Shown: positions 19,467 through 29,702, counted from the first letter of the stretch. The stretch: DNA of 64,000 nucleotides from JALZKA01 sp963753385 (GCA_963753385.1 CAVWCC010000010.1:1-64000), one strand, 5' to 3'. The notes: generated by a model not told the origin, from the sequence alone. Program-made: numbers and translations.

Positions 19467-19750
19467 GAAGCGCCCGGGGACGGGACGCGGAAGGCGCCCT
19501 CGGCAGGATCGGGGGCCTGCTCCAGAGCGCGCTCTCGCGGCAGGCTTGGCCGGGGCTCGTCCGGGCGCCAGACGTTCTCGAGCGCGACCACGTGCGAGGT
19601 CGGCTCGACCCCCTCGAGGTCGAGCTCAGAGATCCGGTCGACGTGGTCGAGGATCCCCGACAGTTCCGAGGCCATCCGCTCGACCTCCTCCTCGGAGAGC
19701 TCGAGGCGGGCCAGCCGCGCGACGTGAAGCACCTGCTCGCGGTCGATCAT
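19463..19750 (-). CDS. gatC: Aspartyl/glutamyl-tRNA amidotransferase subunit C
   Basis: 95-residue stabilising subunit of GatCAB. REQVLHVARLARLELSEEEV and the following amphipathic helix are typical, as is VEPTSHVVALENVWRPDEP, which wraps around GatA. First gene of a gatC-gatA-gatB operon with 4-bp overlaps. Its ATG at 19750 lies 17 bp from the end of the upstream aminoglycoside phosphotransferase-like gene, so transcription may come from further up. Confidence 0.93.
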   Translation of the reverse strand: MIDREQVLHVARLARLELSEEEVERMASELSGILDHVDRISELDLEGVEPTSHVVALENVWRPDEPRPSLPRERALEQAPDPAEGAFRVPSPGAS

Positions 19751-19767
19751 CGCGCGTGATTGTAGGT

Positions 19768-20742
19768 TCAGGCGCCGCCGAGGTAGGACTCGTCGAGGAA
19801 CGACTCAAGCGTCGCGAGGGGCGCCCGGGCGAAGTCGTCATTCGAGCGCTCGGTGTCACCGCCGGCCAGCAGCGCCCGCTCCCAGGTCAGCGCGCGTGCC
19901 ACCTTGGCTACGCGACATGCGAGTTCGAGCGTCTCGACCAGCTCCGCGTGCGGCCCCAGGTCGCGGAACTCGCCGAGGTACGCGTCGCGGGCATGAGCAA
20001 GCTCCTCGGGCGACCGGCGTGCCGCGAAGCCGAGCGGCACGAGCATCGCCGCGAACGGGTGCGCGACGACGCTGTCGCCCCAGTCGTAGAAGCGGAGCGA
20101 ATCCGGCGCGAGCGCATTCCCGAGCACGTTCCACGGATGCAGGTCGTTGTGGTCGAGGCTGGCGCCCCCCGGTCGGGCGGCGAGCTCCTCGCAGAGGCCG
20201 TCGAACCGCTCGCGCTCCGCGCGGACCCGGTTCAACGCTGCGCGATCGTGGTCGTTGCCGAGCTCGTCGACGTAGCGCTCGCCTGCGGCCAACGCCTGAT
20301 CGAAGCGGGCCGGCATGGCCTGCGGGCGCATGTCCTGGATGCCGATTGCGATCAGCTCGTCGACGTCGTCCCGGAGAGCGAGCTGCACCCCGGCGTAGCG
20401 TGCCACCGCCGCCCGCATTCCGGCAGCAAGCTCCTCGCCCTCGGTCGTCTCTCCAAGCGGCTTGCCTCCCTCGGGGAGGAGCACCCAACCGCGGTTCGGA
20501 TCGGTCGCCACGGGGTCGAGGATGCGATCGGGAACCCTGCGCGCCAAGAGCTCGTAGAGCTCGACCTCGAACGCGGTCGTGCGGCCGGGGGCCTTGAGCC
20601 AGACAGTGCCGCGGTCCGTCTCCGCCTTCGCGACCTCCCCCCACGGCCGCACCCGGACCGACTCGAGCGGGCCCGTGCGGGACGATCCCGCACGGGCCAG
20701 CCGTTCATCGATCCAGGCGGCTGCCGCCTCGAGGTCGAGCAC
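19768..20742 (-). CDS. Aminoglycoside phosphotransferase (APH)-family kinase
   Basis: 324 residues with the protein-kinase-like APH fold. The catalytic loop is SLDHNDLHPWNVLGNAL (Asp acting on the acceptor hydroxyl) and the metal-binding motif is RFYDWGDSVVAHPF. The VWLKAP segment in the N-lobe could hold the ATP-binding Lys. Many such proteins phosphorylate small metabolites such as choline, fructosamine or macrolides; nothing points to antibiotic resistance in particular. It starts with GTG at 20742, 5 bp after the end of the AHSA1 gene, so ArsR-AHSA1-APH could be one transcript. Confidence 0.8.
   Translation of the reverse strand: MLDLEAAAAWIDERLARAGSSRTGPLESVRVRPWGEVAKAETDRGTVWLKAPGRTTAFEVELYELLARRVPDRILDPVATDPNRGWVLLPEGGKPLGETTEGEELAAGMRAAVARYAGVQLALRDDVDELIAIGIQDMRPQAMPARFDQALAAGERYVDELGNDHDRAALNRVRAERERFDGLCEELAARPGGASLDHNDLHPWNVLGNALAPDSLRFYDWGDSVVAHPFAAMLVPLGFAARRSPEELAHARDAYLGEFRDLGPHAELVETLELACRVAKVARALTWERALLAGGDTERSNDDFARAPLATLESFLDESYLGGA
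20670..20698. repeat. Perfect hairpin inside the APH coding sequence
   Basis: GGCCCGTGCGGGA, then CGA, then TCCCGCACGGGCC: a 13-bp uninterrupted stem with a 3-nt loop, 44-72 bp into the gene. It encodes residues around ARAGSSRTGP. No T-tract follows on either strand. Confidence 0.7.
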
Positions 20743-20747
20743 CGCCG

Positions 20748-21230
20748 TCAGGCCGACGCCACCTTCGCGAGCAGCTCGGCGAGCTGGTCGTAGCTCTCAC
20801 CCATGCCCTTCTCCATCCCGGACTCGAGCATCCCGTCGCGGTCCTGCTGGCTGTCAAAGGTGGAGACCGTCCTCACCAGCGTGCCGCCGTCGTGCTCGGT
20901 GAAGGTCACAGCATCGACCGAGACGTGGCCAGGCATCCCCTCCCACTCGAACGTCCAGACGATGCGATCCGGTTTCTCGATCTCACGGAACTCGCCGCGG
21001 AAGCCGGTCTCGGTCCCGTCCTCCATCCGCTCGACGAACCGCCACGCCCCTCCGGGCTTGAACTCGAGCGTGTCGACGACCGTGTTCGTCTCACGCGGCC
21101 CCCACCACTGGGGGATCAACTCGGGATCCGTGAAGGCCTCCCACACGCGTTCGCGGGGAGCGTCGAACCAGCGCTCCGCGTTGATCTCGCGGTCGCCGGA
21201 CTTCGCCACCTTCAACTTCTGGTCACTCAT
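20748..21230 (-). CDS. SRPBCC/AHSA1-like domain protein
   Basis: 160 residues of the Bet v 1-like START/AHSA1 fold. INAERWFDAPRERVWEAFTDPELIPQWWGP is the family's N-terminal pattern (quoted here in two joined parts), with a C-terminal helix GMGESYDQLAELLA. Small-molecule or chaperone-related binding is possible; the ligand is unknown. The start overlaps the ArsR gene as ATGA. ArsR-AHSA1 pairs are frequent in Actinobacteria, with the ArsR protein thought to control the pair. Confidence 0.85.
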   Translation of the reverse strand: MSDQKLKVAKSGDREINAERWFDAPRERVWEAFTDPELIPQWWGPRETNTVVDTLEFKPGGAWRFVERMEDGTETGFRGEFREIEKPDRIVWTFEWEGMPGHVSVDAVTFTEHDGGTLVRTVSTFDSQQDRDGMLESGMEKGMGESYDQLAELLAKVASA

Positions 21231-21559
21231 CGTGTAACTCCTTTCGTCCGCTCGAGAAACTCACCGAGGCGGTCAAGACGCTCTTCCCGCATGCGGCGGT
21301 GGGCCTCGATCCAATCGGATGCGTCCTCGAGTCGCTTGGGGCCGAGCCGGCACTGGCGGGTGCGCCCGACCTTCTCGGTGCTCACAAGCTCAGCCTCTTC
21401 CAATACCCGCACGTGCTTCTTGATGCCGGTCAGTGACATCCGGAACGGCCCCGCCAGATCGCTGATCGTGGCGGTGCCCTCCTCCAGCCGCTCCAGGATT
21501 CCCCGTCGGGTGGGATCCGCGAGGGCGGCGAACGTGCGGTTGAGTTGATACTGAACCAT
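21227..21559 (-). CDS. ArsR-family transcriptional regulator
   Basis: 110 residues. FAALADPTRRGILERLEEG and the winged-helix segment FRMSLTGIKKHVRVLEEAEL identify an ArsR/SmtB fold. The metal-binding cysteine pattern of classical ArsR is absent, which suggests a non-metal signal as in the group paired with AHSA1 proteins. The ATG at 21559 (MVQYQLNRTF) is used. The AT-rich stretch just upstream (21559-21600) holds the promoter shared with, or facing, the membrane protein gene at 21611. Confidence 0.88.
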   Translation of the reverse strand: MVQYQLNRTFAALADPTRRGILERLEEGTATISDLAGPFRMSLTGIKKHVRVLEEAELVSTEKVGRTRQCRLGPKRLEDASDWIEAHRRMREERLDRLGEFLERTKGVTR

Positions 21560-21610
21560 TCGGTTCACTGTATCAGAGCGTCCTGACCGGGCGGTCAGCT
21601 CGGGGATAGG

Positions 21611-22067
21611 ATGCGCGCGCTCATGACCGGGGAACGCGCCGAGCGCTTCGTGATCCTCAACCTGCGGCTTCTGGCCGCGAGCTTCGCGCTGGTCGGGCTG
21701 CTGTTCATTGTCACCCCGGACGGCGTGCTTGGCACGCTCGACGACGTCGGCGACGCCTTCGGAGACTTCTCCCCCGCGCCGGAGACCGCCGAGCAGCTCT
21801 GGCTCGCGCTCGGCTTCGCCTACATGACCGTGATCACGGGGATCTGCCTGGTGGTCCAGGCGGACGTCGTTCGCTACCGGCCCGCTGCTCCTGGTCCTCG
21901 CCGCCGGCAAGGCGGCGAGCTCGCTCGCGGCGCTCGGCTTCTACCTCTTCGACGACGACGTCTTCGCCTACCTCCTGAACTTCCTCGTCGACGGCTTTCT
22001 GGTCGGCGTCGCGCTGTACCTCTGGTCGCTCGCGGGTAGGGTCGAGGCGCCGGCGGCGCCGACCTGA
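21611..22067 (+). CDS. Four-helix membrane protein, one frameshift
   Basis: About 151 residues after correction. RFVILNLRLLAASFALVGLL and LALGFAYMTVITGICLVVQ are the first helices. An extra C at 21881-21883 shifts the frame; beyond it the protein continues LLLVLAAGKAASSLAALGFY and FLVDGFLVGVALYLWSLAG, ending EAPAAPT. The pattern resembles DUF4345-like small integral membrane proteins. No function can be given. It ends 60 bp before the GMC oxidoreductase start and probably shares its transcript. Confidence 0.65.
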
Positions 22068-22127
22068 AGGCGCGCCCCGGGGCTCCACGCCGCCGAGCTG
22101 CGCACCCTGCGCGCGGTTGCCGAGGCG

Positions 22128-24005
22128 ATGGCGCCGGGCGCCGCCGGGATGCCGCCGGCCGCGGGCTCGGATGACGGCTCGCCCGCTGCGATCGACGTTG
22201 CCGGGCCGCTCGCCGAGTACCTGAGCGGACTCCCGCACCGGCGGGTACTGCTCGTCCGGCTGGCCCTGCGCGCGTTCGAGTGGTCGCCGTTCCCGTGGCG
22301 CTTCAGCCGCGCGAGCCTCGATGCGCGCCAGGACTTCCTGCGGCGGATGGACGCCTCGAGCTCCTGGTTCCGCCAGGACCTGCTGCTCCTCTTGAAGGTG
22401 CTGACCGGGAGCGGCTACGCGAACGACCCGCGGGTCCGGGACGCGGTCGGCTCGACCGCGACGTGCCGGGTGGCACCGGAGGCCGACGAGCCGCGTCCGC
22501 CGCCCGCCAATCCGCTCGGCAGCCTCGAGCCGCTCGGCGACGGCGAGGACTGTGACTTCGCGATCGTCGGGTCGGGCGCGGGCGGCGCCGTCGCCGCGAC
22601 GGTCCTGGCCGAGGCGGGCCACGACGTGCTGGTCGTCGAGGCCGGCCCGTACATGGATCGCCGGAGCTATCCGGATGAGCCCCTCGCGGCACTCTCCGCG
22701 CTCTACCGCGACGGCGGCCTGACGGTCGCCGAGGGTCTGCCCGCGATCCCGACGCCCGTCGGGCGGGCCGTAGGCGGCACCACGGTGATCAACTCGGGCA
22801 CCTGCTTCCGGGCGCCCGACCCGGTCCTCGAGCGCTGGCGTCAGGACCACGGGATCGAGTGGATCACCGAGCTCGACCCCGAGTACGCCGCGGCGGAGGA
22901 GATGCTGCATGTGAGGCCCGTCGACCCGGAGCGAATGGGGCGGAACGGCCAGATCCTGCGCGAGGGCGCCGAGGCGCTGGGCGTTTCACACCACCCGCTT
23001 TCCCGGAACGCAGGGGCGTGCGTGGAGTGCAGCTCCTGTCCGTACGGCTGCAGGCTCGACGCGAAGCGTGCGATGCACGTTTCGTACCTGCCGCGAGCGG
23101 TCGTCGCCGGCGCGCGAGTCCGCGCGGGCGTCGAGGCCCGCAGGGTACGGTTCGAGCGCGACCGGGCAGTAGGTCTCGACTGCGTGGCCGGCGTCGCCGA
23201 GCGGGGCGGGGAGGCGATCCGACGGTTCCAGGTGAACGCCCGCCGCGGAGTCATCGTCGCCGCGGGGGCGTTCGGCACCCCGGAGCTCTTGATTCGCTCC
23301 GGCGTTCGCTCGCGCAGCGGGGCGCTCGGAGAGAACCTGCGGATCCATCCCGCCTGCTGGGTGGGGGCGCGCTTCGCCGAGGAGGTCCGCGGCTGGGCCG
23401 GGGTGATGCAGAGCTACGCGGTCGACGAGTGGCAGGAGGCGGGACTACTGCTGGAGGCCACGTTCACGCCCCTTGCCTTCGGGGGGCACTGGATGCCAGG
23501 CACGGGCGCCGAGCACCAGGAGCGCCTCGCGTCGTACGGCCACGTCGCCTCGACCGGGGTGCACCTGTCGGACCAGTCGCGCGGGCGCGTGGGGATCGCC
23601 GGCGACGGCTCGCTGCGGGTCACCTACCGGCTGACCCGCGAGGACTCCCGCAAGCTCAGCTTCGGCATAGCCCGCGCGGCGGAGCTCTTCTACGCGGCCG
23701 GCGCGACCGAGGTCTACCCGCAGCTCGCGGGGCTTCCAGTGCTTCCCCGCAACCGGATCGCCCAGCTCGACGCCGCTCCCCCGCCCGCGCGGCGGATGCG
23801 CCTCGAGGCGTTCCACCCGCTCGGCACCGCGCGGATTGACGCCGATCCCGGCTTTGGCGTGGTCGACCCGGCTGGGGCGGTCCACGGCTACCGCGACCTC
23901 CACGTGGCCGACGGGAGCCTCTTCCCCAGCTCGATCGGCGTCAACCCGATGATGACGATCGTGGCGATGGCCGCACGCGTCGCGCGGGGGCTGGCGGCGG
24001 CATAG
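22128..24005 (+). CDS. GMC-family FAD-dependent oxidoreductase
   Basis: 625 residues. An N-terminal helical domain resembling gluconate dehydrogenase subunit 3 precedes the FAD-binding motif AIVGSGAGGAVAATVLAEAG and VLVVEAGPYMD. The GMC active site is at the C-terminus: AFHPLGTARIDADPGFG carries the catalytic His, and SSIGVNPMMTIVAMA the second His/Asn position. A cysteine-rich insert CVECSSCPYGC is present, as in the glucose-methanol-choline members of Actinobacteria. The substrate is probably an alcohol or sterol-like compound, unknown. No ATG or GTG lies upstream in frame, so the true N-terminus may start slightly earlier if a frameshift hides it. Confidence 0.85.
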   Translation: MAPGAAGMPPAAGSDDGSPAAIDVAGPLAEYLSGLPHRRVLLVRLALRAFEWSPFPWRFSRASLDARQDFLRRMDASSSWFRQDLLLLLKVLTGSGYANDPRVRDAVGSTATCRVAPEADEPRPPPANPLGSLEPLGDGEDCDFAIVGSGAGGAVAATVLAEAGHDVLVVEAGPYMDRRSYPDEPLAALSALYRDGGLTVAEGLPAIPTPVGRAVGGTTVINSGTCFRAPDPVLERWRQDHGIEWITELDPEYAAAEEMLHVRPVDPERMGRNGQILREGAEALGVSHHPLSRNAGACVECSSCPYGCRLDAKRAMHVSYLPRAVVAGARVRAGVEARRVRFERDRAVGLDCVAGVAERGGEAIRRFQVNARRGVIVAAGAFGTPELLIRSGVRSRSGALGENLRIHPACWVGARFAEEVRGWAGVMQSYAVDEWQEAGLLLEATFTPLAFGGHWMPGTGAEHQERLASYGHVASTGVHLSDQSRGRVGIAGDGSLRVTYRLTREDSRKLSFGIARAAELFYAAGATEVYPQLAGLPVLPRNRIAQLDAAPPPARRMRLEAFHPLGTARIDADPGFGVVDPAGAVHGYRDLHVADGSLFPSSIGVNPMMTIVAMAARVARGLAAA

Positions 24006-24032
24006 AAACGGCCGCCCGAAGGCGGCCGTTTC
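24005..24032. terminator. Strong bidirectional hairpin after the GMC gene
   Basis: GAAACGGCCGCC, loop CGAA, GGCGGCCGTTTC: a perfect 12-bp stem with a stable tetraloop between two convergent genes (GMC oxidoreductase ending 24005 and the membrane gene ending 24053). The A/T end of the stem gives a TTTC on one strand and on the other. Confidence 0.85.
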
Positions 24033-24052
24033 TCACAGTGCTTTCGTGCGTT

Positions 24053-24580
24053 CTACGCCGCCGGGCCCGACGAGGACGGAGGCGTGCTCGGAGGCGGCGG
24101 CGGCGGAGGCGGAGGCGCATCCCCTCCCGCGCCCGCGGCCGGGCTGGAGAACGACGTCCCCTCCTCCTGCATCGCCGTCCAACCGCCGTATGCGATGCCG
24201 GCGGCCGCGATCAAGCCGAGGAACACCCCGTACTTGAGATCGGCGTCAAAGGGTGGATCGATGATCCGGTAGAGGATGGTCAACGTTGCGAGGCCGCCCA
24301 GCCCGGCGGTGATCGCACTCATCGCAACCGGCATGTTTACTTCCGAGCTCGTCATAGCGATCCCGGCCAAGGCGATACCGGAAATCGCGGCGAGGGCCCA
24401 GAGCAGGTCGAGAACGTCGGCCAGCTCCCAGGCGTTCGCCGTTGTGTCGACCTCGACGCCGGTTAGGTCAGCAAGATCGCCAAGGTCACCTGGCGCTCCC
24501 CACCAGCTGAGGAACATGATGATGAGAAGCGCAAGGCCTGAGGCGCCTGCGATCTTCGCTCCTGTCCCAACGTTGTCCAT
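24053..24580 (-). CDS. Four-helix membrane protein with proline-rich tail
   Basis: 175 residues. Helices at about 15-32, 58-75, 85-102 and 115-132 (ASGLALLIIMFLSWW begins the first). The C-terminal 40 residues are low complexity, SSPAAGAGGDAPPPPPPPPP, probably cytoplasmic. Function unknown; similar proteins with hydrophobic four-helix cores and Pro/Ser tails are common in this phylum. The ATG at 24580 stands 48 bp downstream of folD, so it may share the folD transcript. Confidence 0.75.
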   Translation of the reverse strand: MDNVGTGAKIAGASGLALLIIMFLSWWGAPGDLGDLADLTGVEVDTTANAWELADVLDLLWALAAISGIALAGIAMTSSEVNMPVAMSAITAGLGGLATLTILYRIIDPPFDADLKYGVFLGLIAAAGIAYGGWTAMQEEGTSFSSPAAGAGGDAPPPPPPPPPSTPPSSSGPAA

Positions 24581-24627
24581 CTGGGTTCTGCCCTCCTGAG
24601 GTAGTGACCCGGGTTGTTTCGCGGAAC

Positions 24628-25500
24628 CTATACGGCGCGTTCGGCGGAAAGCCTGCTACGGGATCGAGCCGCGAACAGCGTGTTGCGAAGCAGCATCGCG
24701 ATCGTCATCGGTCCGACGCCGCCTGGCACAGGCGTGATCGCACCCGCCCGTTCGGCGGCGGCGTCGAAGTCGACGTCGCCCACGAGGCCGTCGTCGGTGC
24801 GGTTGATGCCCACGTCGATCACCGCCGCTCCCTCCTTGACCCAATCGCCGCGGATCATCCGCGGCGAGCCGACCGCTGCGATGAGGATGTCCGCACGAGC
24901 GCACACCGCGCCGAGGTCACGGGTCCGGGAGTGGCACACGGTCACCGTCGCGCTCGCGTTGAGGAGCAGCGCGGACAGCGGGCGGCCGACCAGGATCGAG
25001 CGGCCCACGATGACCGCCTCGGCGCCCTCGACATCGACCTCCGCCACGCGCAAGAGCTCAATCACCCCCTGCGGGGTGCAGGGCACCAGGCCCGGGCGTC
25101 CCTGCGCGAGGAGCCCGGCGCTGGTCGCCGTGAGGCCGTCGACGTCCTTCGCCGCGTCGATCGCCCCGATCACGTCGTCCTGGTCGATCTGGTCGGGCAG
25201 CGGCATCTGGACGAGGACCCCGTCCACCCCGTCGTCGGCGTTCAGCCGGGCGACGAGCTCGAGCAGCTCGTCCTGAGGGGTCGCGTCGGCGAGGCCGTGG
25301 TGGATCGAGCGGATCCCGACCTCCTCGCATGCGCGGACCTTGTTGTTCACGTAAACGCGCGAGGCCGGGTCGTCGCCGACCAGCACGGTCGCAAGCCCTG
25401 CGGGACGGCCGTGCTCGGCGGCGAACTCCGACACCCCTCGGGCGACCTCGGCGCGTACGTCGGCGGCGACCGCCTTGCCATCGATCACGCGGGCGGCCAC
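24628..25500 (-). CDS. folD: Methylenetetrahydrofolate dehydrogenase/cyclohydrolase
   Basis: Bifunctional one-carbon enzyme linking methylene-, methenyl- and formyl-THF. 290 residues. SRVYVNNKVRACEEVGI carries the catalytic YxxxK, GVLVQMPLPDQIDQDDVI is the family signature, and VIVGRSILVGRPLSALLL with TPVPGGVGPMTIAMLLRNT forms the NADP-binding part. The GTG at 25500 is chosen because GGAGG lies about 7 bp upstream and MAARVIDGKAVAADV is the normal N-terminus; a TTG at 25524 lies in the heptamer repeat. Confidence 0.93.
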   Translation of the reverse strand: MAARVIDGKAVAADVRAEVARGVSEFAAEHGRPAGLATVLVGDDPASRVYVNNKVRACEEVGIRSIHHGLADATPQDELLELVARLNADDGVDGVLVQMPLPDQIDQDDVIGAIDAAKDVDGLTATSAGLLAQGRPGLVPCTPQGVIELLRVAEVDVEGAEAVIVGRSILVGRPLSALLLNASATVTVCHSRTRDLGAVCARADILIAAVGSPRMIRGDWVKEGAAVIDVGINRTDDGLVGDVDFDAAAERAGAITPVPGGVGPMTIAMLLRNTLFAARSRSRLSAERAV

Positions 25501-25511
25501 GGAGCACCTCC

Positions 25512-25541
25512 GAGCAACGAGCAACCAGCAACCAGCAACTA
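25512..25541. repeat. Heptamer tandem repeat between pcrA and folD
   Basis: Four heptamers (G/C)AGCAAC on the plus strand (25512-25539) followed by TAAC. On the coding strand the array starts at the TAG stop of pcrA and runs to the folD ribosome-binding site. The placement relative to the stop codon is the same as in the ilvB-ilvN gap. Confidence 0.8.
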
Positions 25542-27798
25542 ACCGACCTTCTTGAGCGGCGCATAGTCCGCCATCAGCTTGCGCTCCGCGCCCTCGGACG
25601 CGAACCGCACGACGATCACCGACCCGGGCTCGACGGCGGTCACGACCCCTTCGCCGAAGCTCGCGTGGACCACGTCGTCACCGATCCCGAACTCGGCCTC
25701 GGGTTCGTGTGGCTGCTTGCGCTCGGGTGTGGCGAAGCCGCCGCCGAGCCGCAGGCCCCCGGTCCCGCCGCCGTCCGACCCTCCCTGCCAGCCCGTGCGG
25801 ATCGCCATCGCCTTGTGGTCGACCAGGTCGTCGGGGACTTCCTTGAGGAACCGCGAGGGCAGGTTCCAGCCACCGGCCCCGTGCAGCATCCGGCGCCGCG
25901 CGCAGGTCATGTACAGGCGCTTGCGTGCGCGGGTGACGCCGACGTAGGCGAGCCGGCGCTCCTCCTCGAGGTTCCCCTCCTCGACCGAGCGCGAGTGCGG
26001 GAAGACCCCCTCCTCGCAGCCGATCATGAACACAGCGTCGTACTCGAGGCCCTTGGCGTTGTGGAGCGTCATCAGCGTGATCAGGCTCTCGGCGTCGCGC
26101 AACGAGTCCTGGTCCGTGTACAGCGAGATGCGCGCCAGGAACTCCTCGAGCGGCGTGTCCTCCGAAGGCCCCTCGACCGCGCGATTCACGTCGAACTCCC
26201 GGGCGACTCCGACCAGCTCCTGGAGGTTCTCGACCCGCCCCTCGGCCTCGAGCGTGCGCTCGGCTTCGAGCGCCTCCATGTAGCCGGTGTCGTGGAGCAC
26301 GGACTCCAGCAGCGCGGCCACGGACTCGCCGTCAGCGCGCTCGCGCAGGCCGGCCATGATCGCCGCGAAGCGCGAGAGCGCCTTGACCGCGGCGGTGCCC
26401 AGTCCCGGGATAGCGTGCGGCCGCGCGAGGACGTCCCAGATGTCCTCGCCGGTCGTGTTGACGTGCGAGAGCACCCGCGCCTGCGTTTGCTGGCCGATGC
26501 CCCGGCGGGGCGAGTTGACGACGCGACCGAACGAGATCGCGTCGGCCGGGTTGGCGAGGAGCTGCAGGTAGGCGACCGCGTCCTTGATCTCGGCCCGCTC
26601 GTAGAACTTGGTGCCGCCGATCACCTGGTAGGGCATCTCGTAGCGGACGAGCGTGTCCTCGAGGACCCGGCTCTGGGCGTTCATCCGGTAGAAGACCGCG
26701 ACGTCGTCGCGCGCGTAGCCCTCGTCCGAGACCAGCCGCTCGACCTCGCCCGCGACGTAGCGGGCCTCGCTGTGCTCGTCGTCGAGTTCGGCGACGGTTA
26801 CGAGGTCGCCTTTGCCCTCGTTCGTGAACAGGTGCTTGCCGCGCCGCTCCGTGTTGTTGGCAACGAGGCCGTTTGCCGCGTCGAGAATCGTCTGCGTCGA
26901 GCGGTAGTTCTCCTCGAGCTTGATCACGGTCGCGTCGGAGAAGTCCCGGTCGAACTCGAGGATGTTGCGAACGTCGGCGCCGCGAAAGCTGTAGACCGCC
27001 TGGTCTTCGTCGCCCACGACGGTCACGTTTCGCTCCTCCCCGGCCAGGAGCTGCAGCAGCCGGTACTGCGCGCGGTTCGTGTCCTGATACTCGTCGACGA
27101 GGACCCAGCGGAACGTGCGCTGGTAGCGCTCGCGCACGTCCTCGAACAGCTCGAGCAGGTTGACCGTGCGGACCAGGAGGTCGTCGAAGTCCATCGCCGA
27201 GGCCTCGACCATCCGGCGCTCGTACAGCGCGTAGGCGTCCGCCACCTGCTCCTCGAAGAACGAGCCCTGGCGCTCCGCGTAGTCGGTCGAGTCCTCGAGC
27301 CGGTTCTTGCGCCGAGGAGATCGCGGCGCGGATCGAGCGCGGGGTGAAGCGCTTGGGGTCGATCTCGCACTCCTCCATGCAGCGCTTCAGCATCCGCAGG
27401 GAGTCGGCCTCGTCGTAGATCGTGAACGAGCGCTTGTAGCCAAGGCGCTCGGCGTTCGCTCGCAGAATGCGCGCGCAGGCGGAGTGGAAGGTCATCACCC
27501 ACATCAGCTTCGAGACGCCGCCGACGAGCTCCTCGACCCGCTCGCGCATCTCCCCGGCCGCCTTGTTTGTGAAGGTGATCGCGAGGATCTCCGACGGCCG
27601 CGCCTGGCCGGTCGCGACGAGGTAGGCGACTCGCCGCGTGAGGACACGGGTCTTTCCAGAGCCGGCGCCCGCGATCACCAGAAGCGGCCCCTCCCCGTAC
27701 TCGACCGCCTTCCGCTGCGGCGGGTTCAGATCCGCCAGCAGGCGCTCGATCTGGTCAGCCCCGGCGGTGATCGGGGCGAGGGTGTCGGTCTCGCTCAC
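25539..27798 (-). CDS. pcrA: UvrD/PcrA-family ATP-dependent DNA helicase, one frameshift
   Basis: Superfamily 1A 3'-5' helicase of repair and replication. Motif I is VIAGAGSGKTRVLTRRVAYL, motif Ia ILAITFTNKAAGEM, motif II VDEYQDTNRAQYRLLQLL, motif III VTVVGDEDQAVYSFRGAD, and motif V/VI LMTLHNAKGLEYDAVF with LAYVGVTRARKRLYM. An extra base near 27310 shifts the frame between RSIRAAISSA and the continuation KNRLEDS...QVADAYALYERR. Corrected length is 752 residues, typical. It ends LADYAPLKKVG-like with a basic C-terminus, as in PcrA. Confidence 0.9.
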
Positions 27799-27827
27799 GA
27801 CACCCGAATATAGATCGGGTGCCGGAG

Positions 27828-28561
27828 CTACCCGCCCGCGCTCGACGGACCCTGCTTCCGCTTCAGCTCCCTGACCTCCGCCTCGGCCGCGTTGCCGTCG
27901 ATCTCGGCGAGGCGGCGCTCGGCGGCGGCGAGGCGGTCGGAGAGGCTGCGAATCGCGTCGGCGATCGGGTCCGGCAGGTGAATCCAGTCGGCGTCCGGGC
28001 CTTCGGGGCGCTTGCCCTCGACACGGACGGTGTGCCCCGGGTTCCCGACCACGGTCGAGTTCGCGGGGACGTCCTCGATCACCACCGTGTTCGCCCCGAC
28101 CTTCGCCCCGTGCCCGATCGTGACCGGCCCGAGCAGCTTCGCCCCGGAGCCGATCGTGACGTCGTCCTCCACCGTCGGGTGACGCTTGCCGCGGGCGAAG
28201 CCGGTGCCGCCGAGCGTCACGCCCTGGTACAGCGTGACCCGGTCGCCGATCTCGGCGGTCTCGCCGATCACGACGCCGGAGCCATGGTCGATGAAGAACT
28301 CCTGCCCGATCCGCGCGGCCGGGTGGATCTCGACGCCGGTGATGGCGCGGCTCGCGAAGGCGATCGTGCGCGGGGCGAGTGGCACCTGTGCGTCGTACAG
28401 GGCGTGGGCCACGCGATGAGCGAGGAGCGCCTGCACCCCCGCCCAGCCGGTGAGGATCTCGAAAGTGCCGACTCCACGCGCGGCCGGGTCGCGGTCACGC
28501 GCCGCAGTGACGTCGCAGCCGACCTCGCGGACCACGCGGCGGAGCGTTCCCAGGCCGAACA

Positions 28562-28562
<1 letters not shown>
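27828..28562 (-). CDS. cysE: Serine O-acetyltransferase
   Basis: Makes O-acetylserine for cysteine synthesis. 244 residues, N-terminal helices and a left-handed beta helix: GVEIHPAARIGQEFFIDHGS, VTLYQGVTLGGTG and VVGNPGHTVR. His in FIDHGSGVVIGE is the catalytic dyad member. The C-terminus carries an extra coiled helix (LAAAERRLAEIDGNAAEAEV) beyond the usual end. The ATG overlaps the cysK stop as TGATG, so cysK-cysE is a coupled pair and the two enzymes probably form the cysteine synthase complex. Confidence 0.92.
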
Positions 28563-29511
<949 letters not shown>

Positions 29512-29512
<1 letters not shown>

Positions 29513-29524
29513 CAGATGTAGTAC
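29512..29524. repeat. Left 13-bp direct repeat of the inserted segment
   Basis: TCAGATGTAGTAC, identical to 33449-33461. On the minus strand it reads GTACTACATCTGA, the codons for YYI-stop preceded by a G, i.e. the 3' end of rrf2, and is joined to the ATG of cysK. Confidence 0.85.
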
Positions 29525-29702
29525 CTCGGCACGATCAGCAGGCTATCCCGCTTGCCCATGCGGGATTGACTTTGGTTCCGAGGCCTGCGCGCCATTTTGC
29601 GCGCCACTCAGCCTTCGGCAGCGTGCGGATTCATTGCGCCTTTCTCCAAAGCGGAATCAACACGGACCCCCTCCTGCCGCTGGCCCGCCCAGGCCCGCGA
29701 CC

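Noticed and set aside
19768..20742. Antibiotic resistance kinase
   Set aside because: Only the general APH fold is seen; the neighbours are housekeeping and no resistance-type motif is present.
24080..24115. GGAGGC tandem repeat
   Set aside because: It encodes the polyproline tail of the membrane protein on the minus strand and needs no other explanation.
11237..25541. Heptamer arrays considered as CRISPR or a phase-variation tract
   Set aside because: Units are 7 bp without spacers, so not CRISPR. Seven-base changes would shift the frame in gatA, but no sign of switching is visible.
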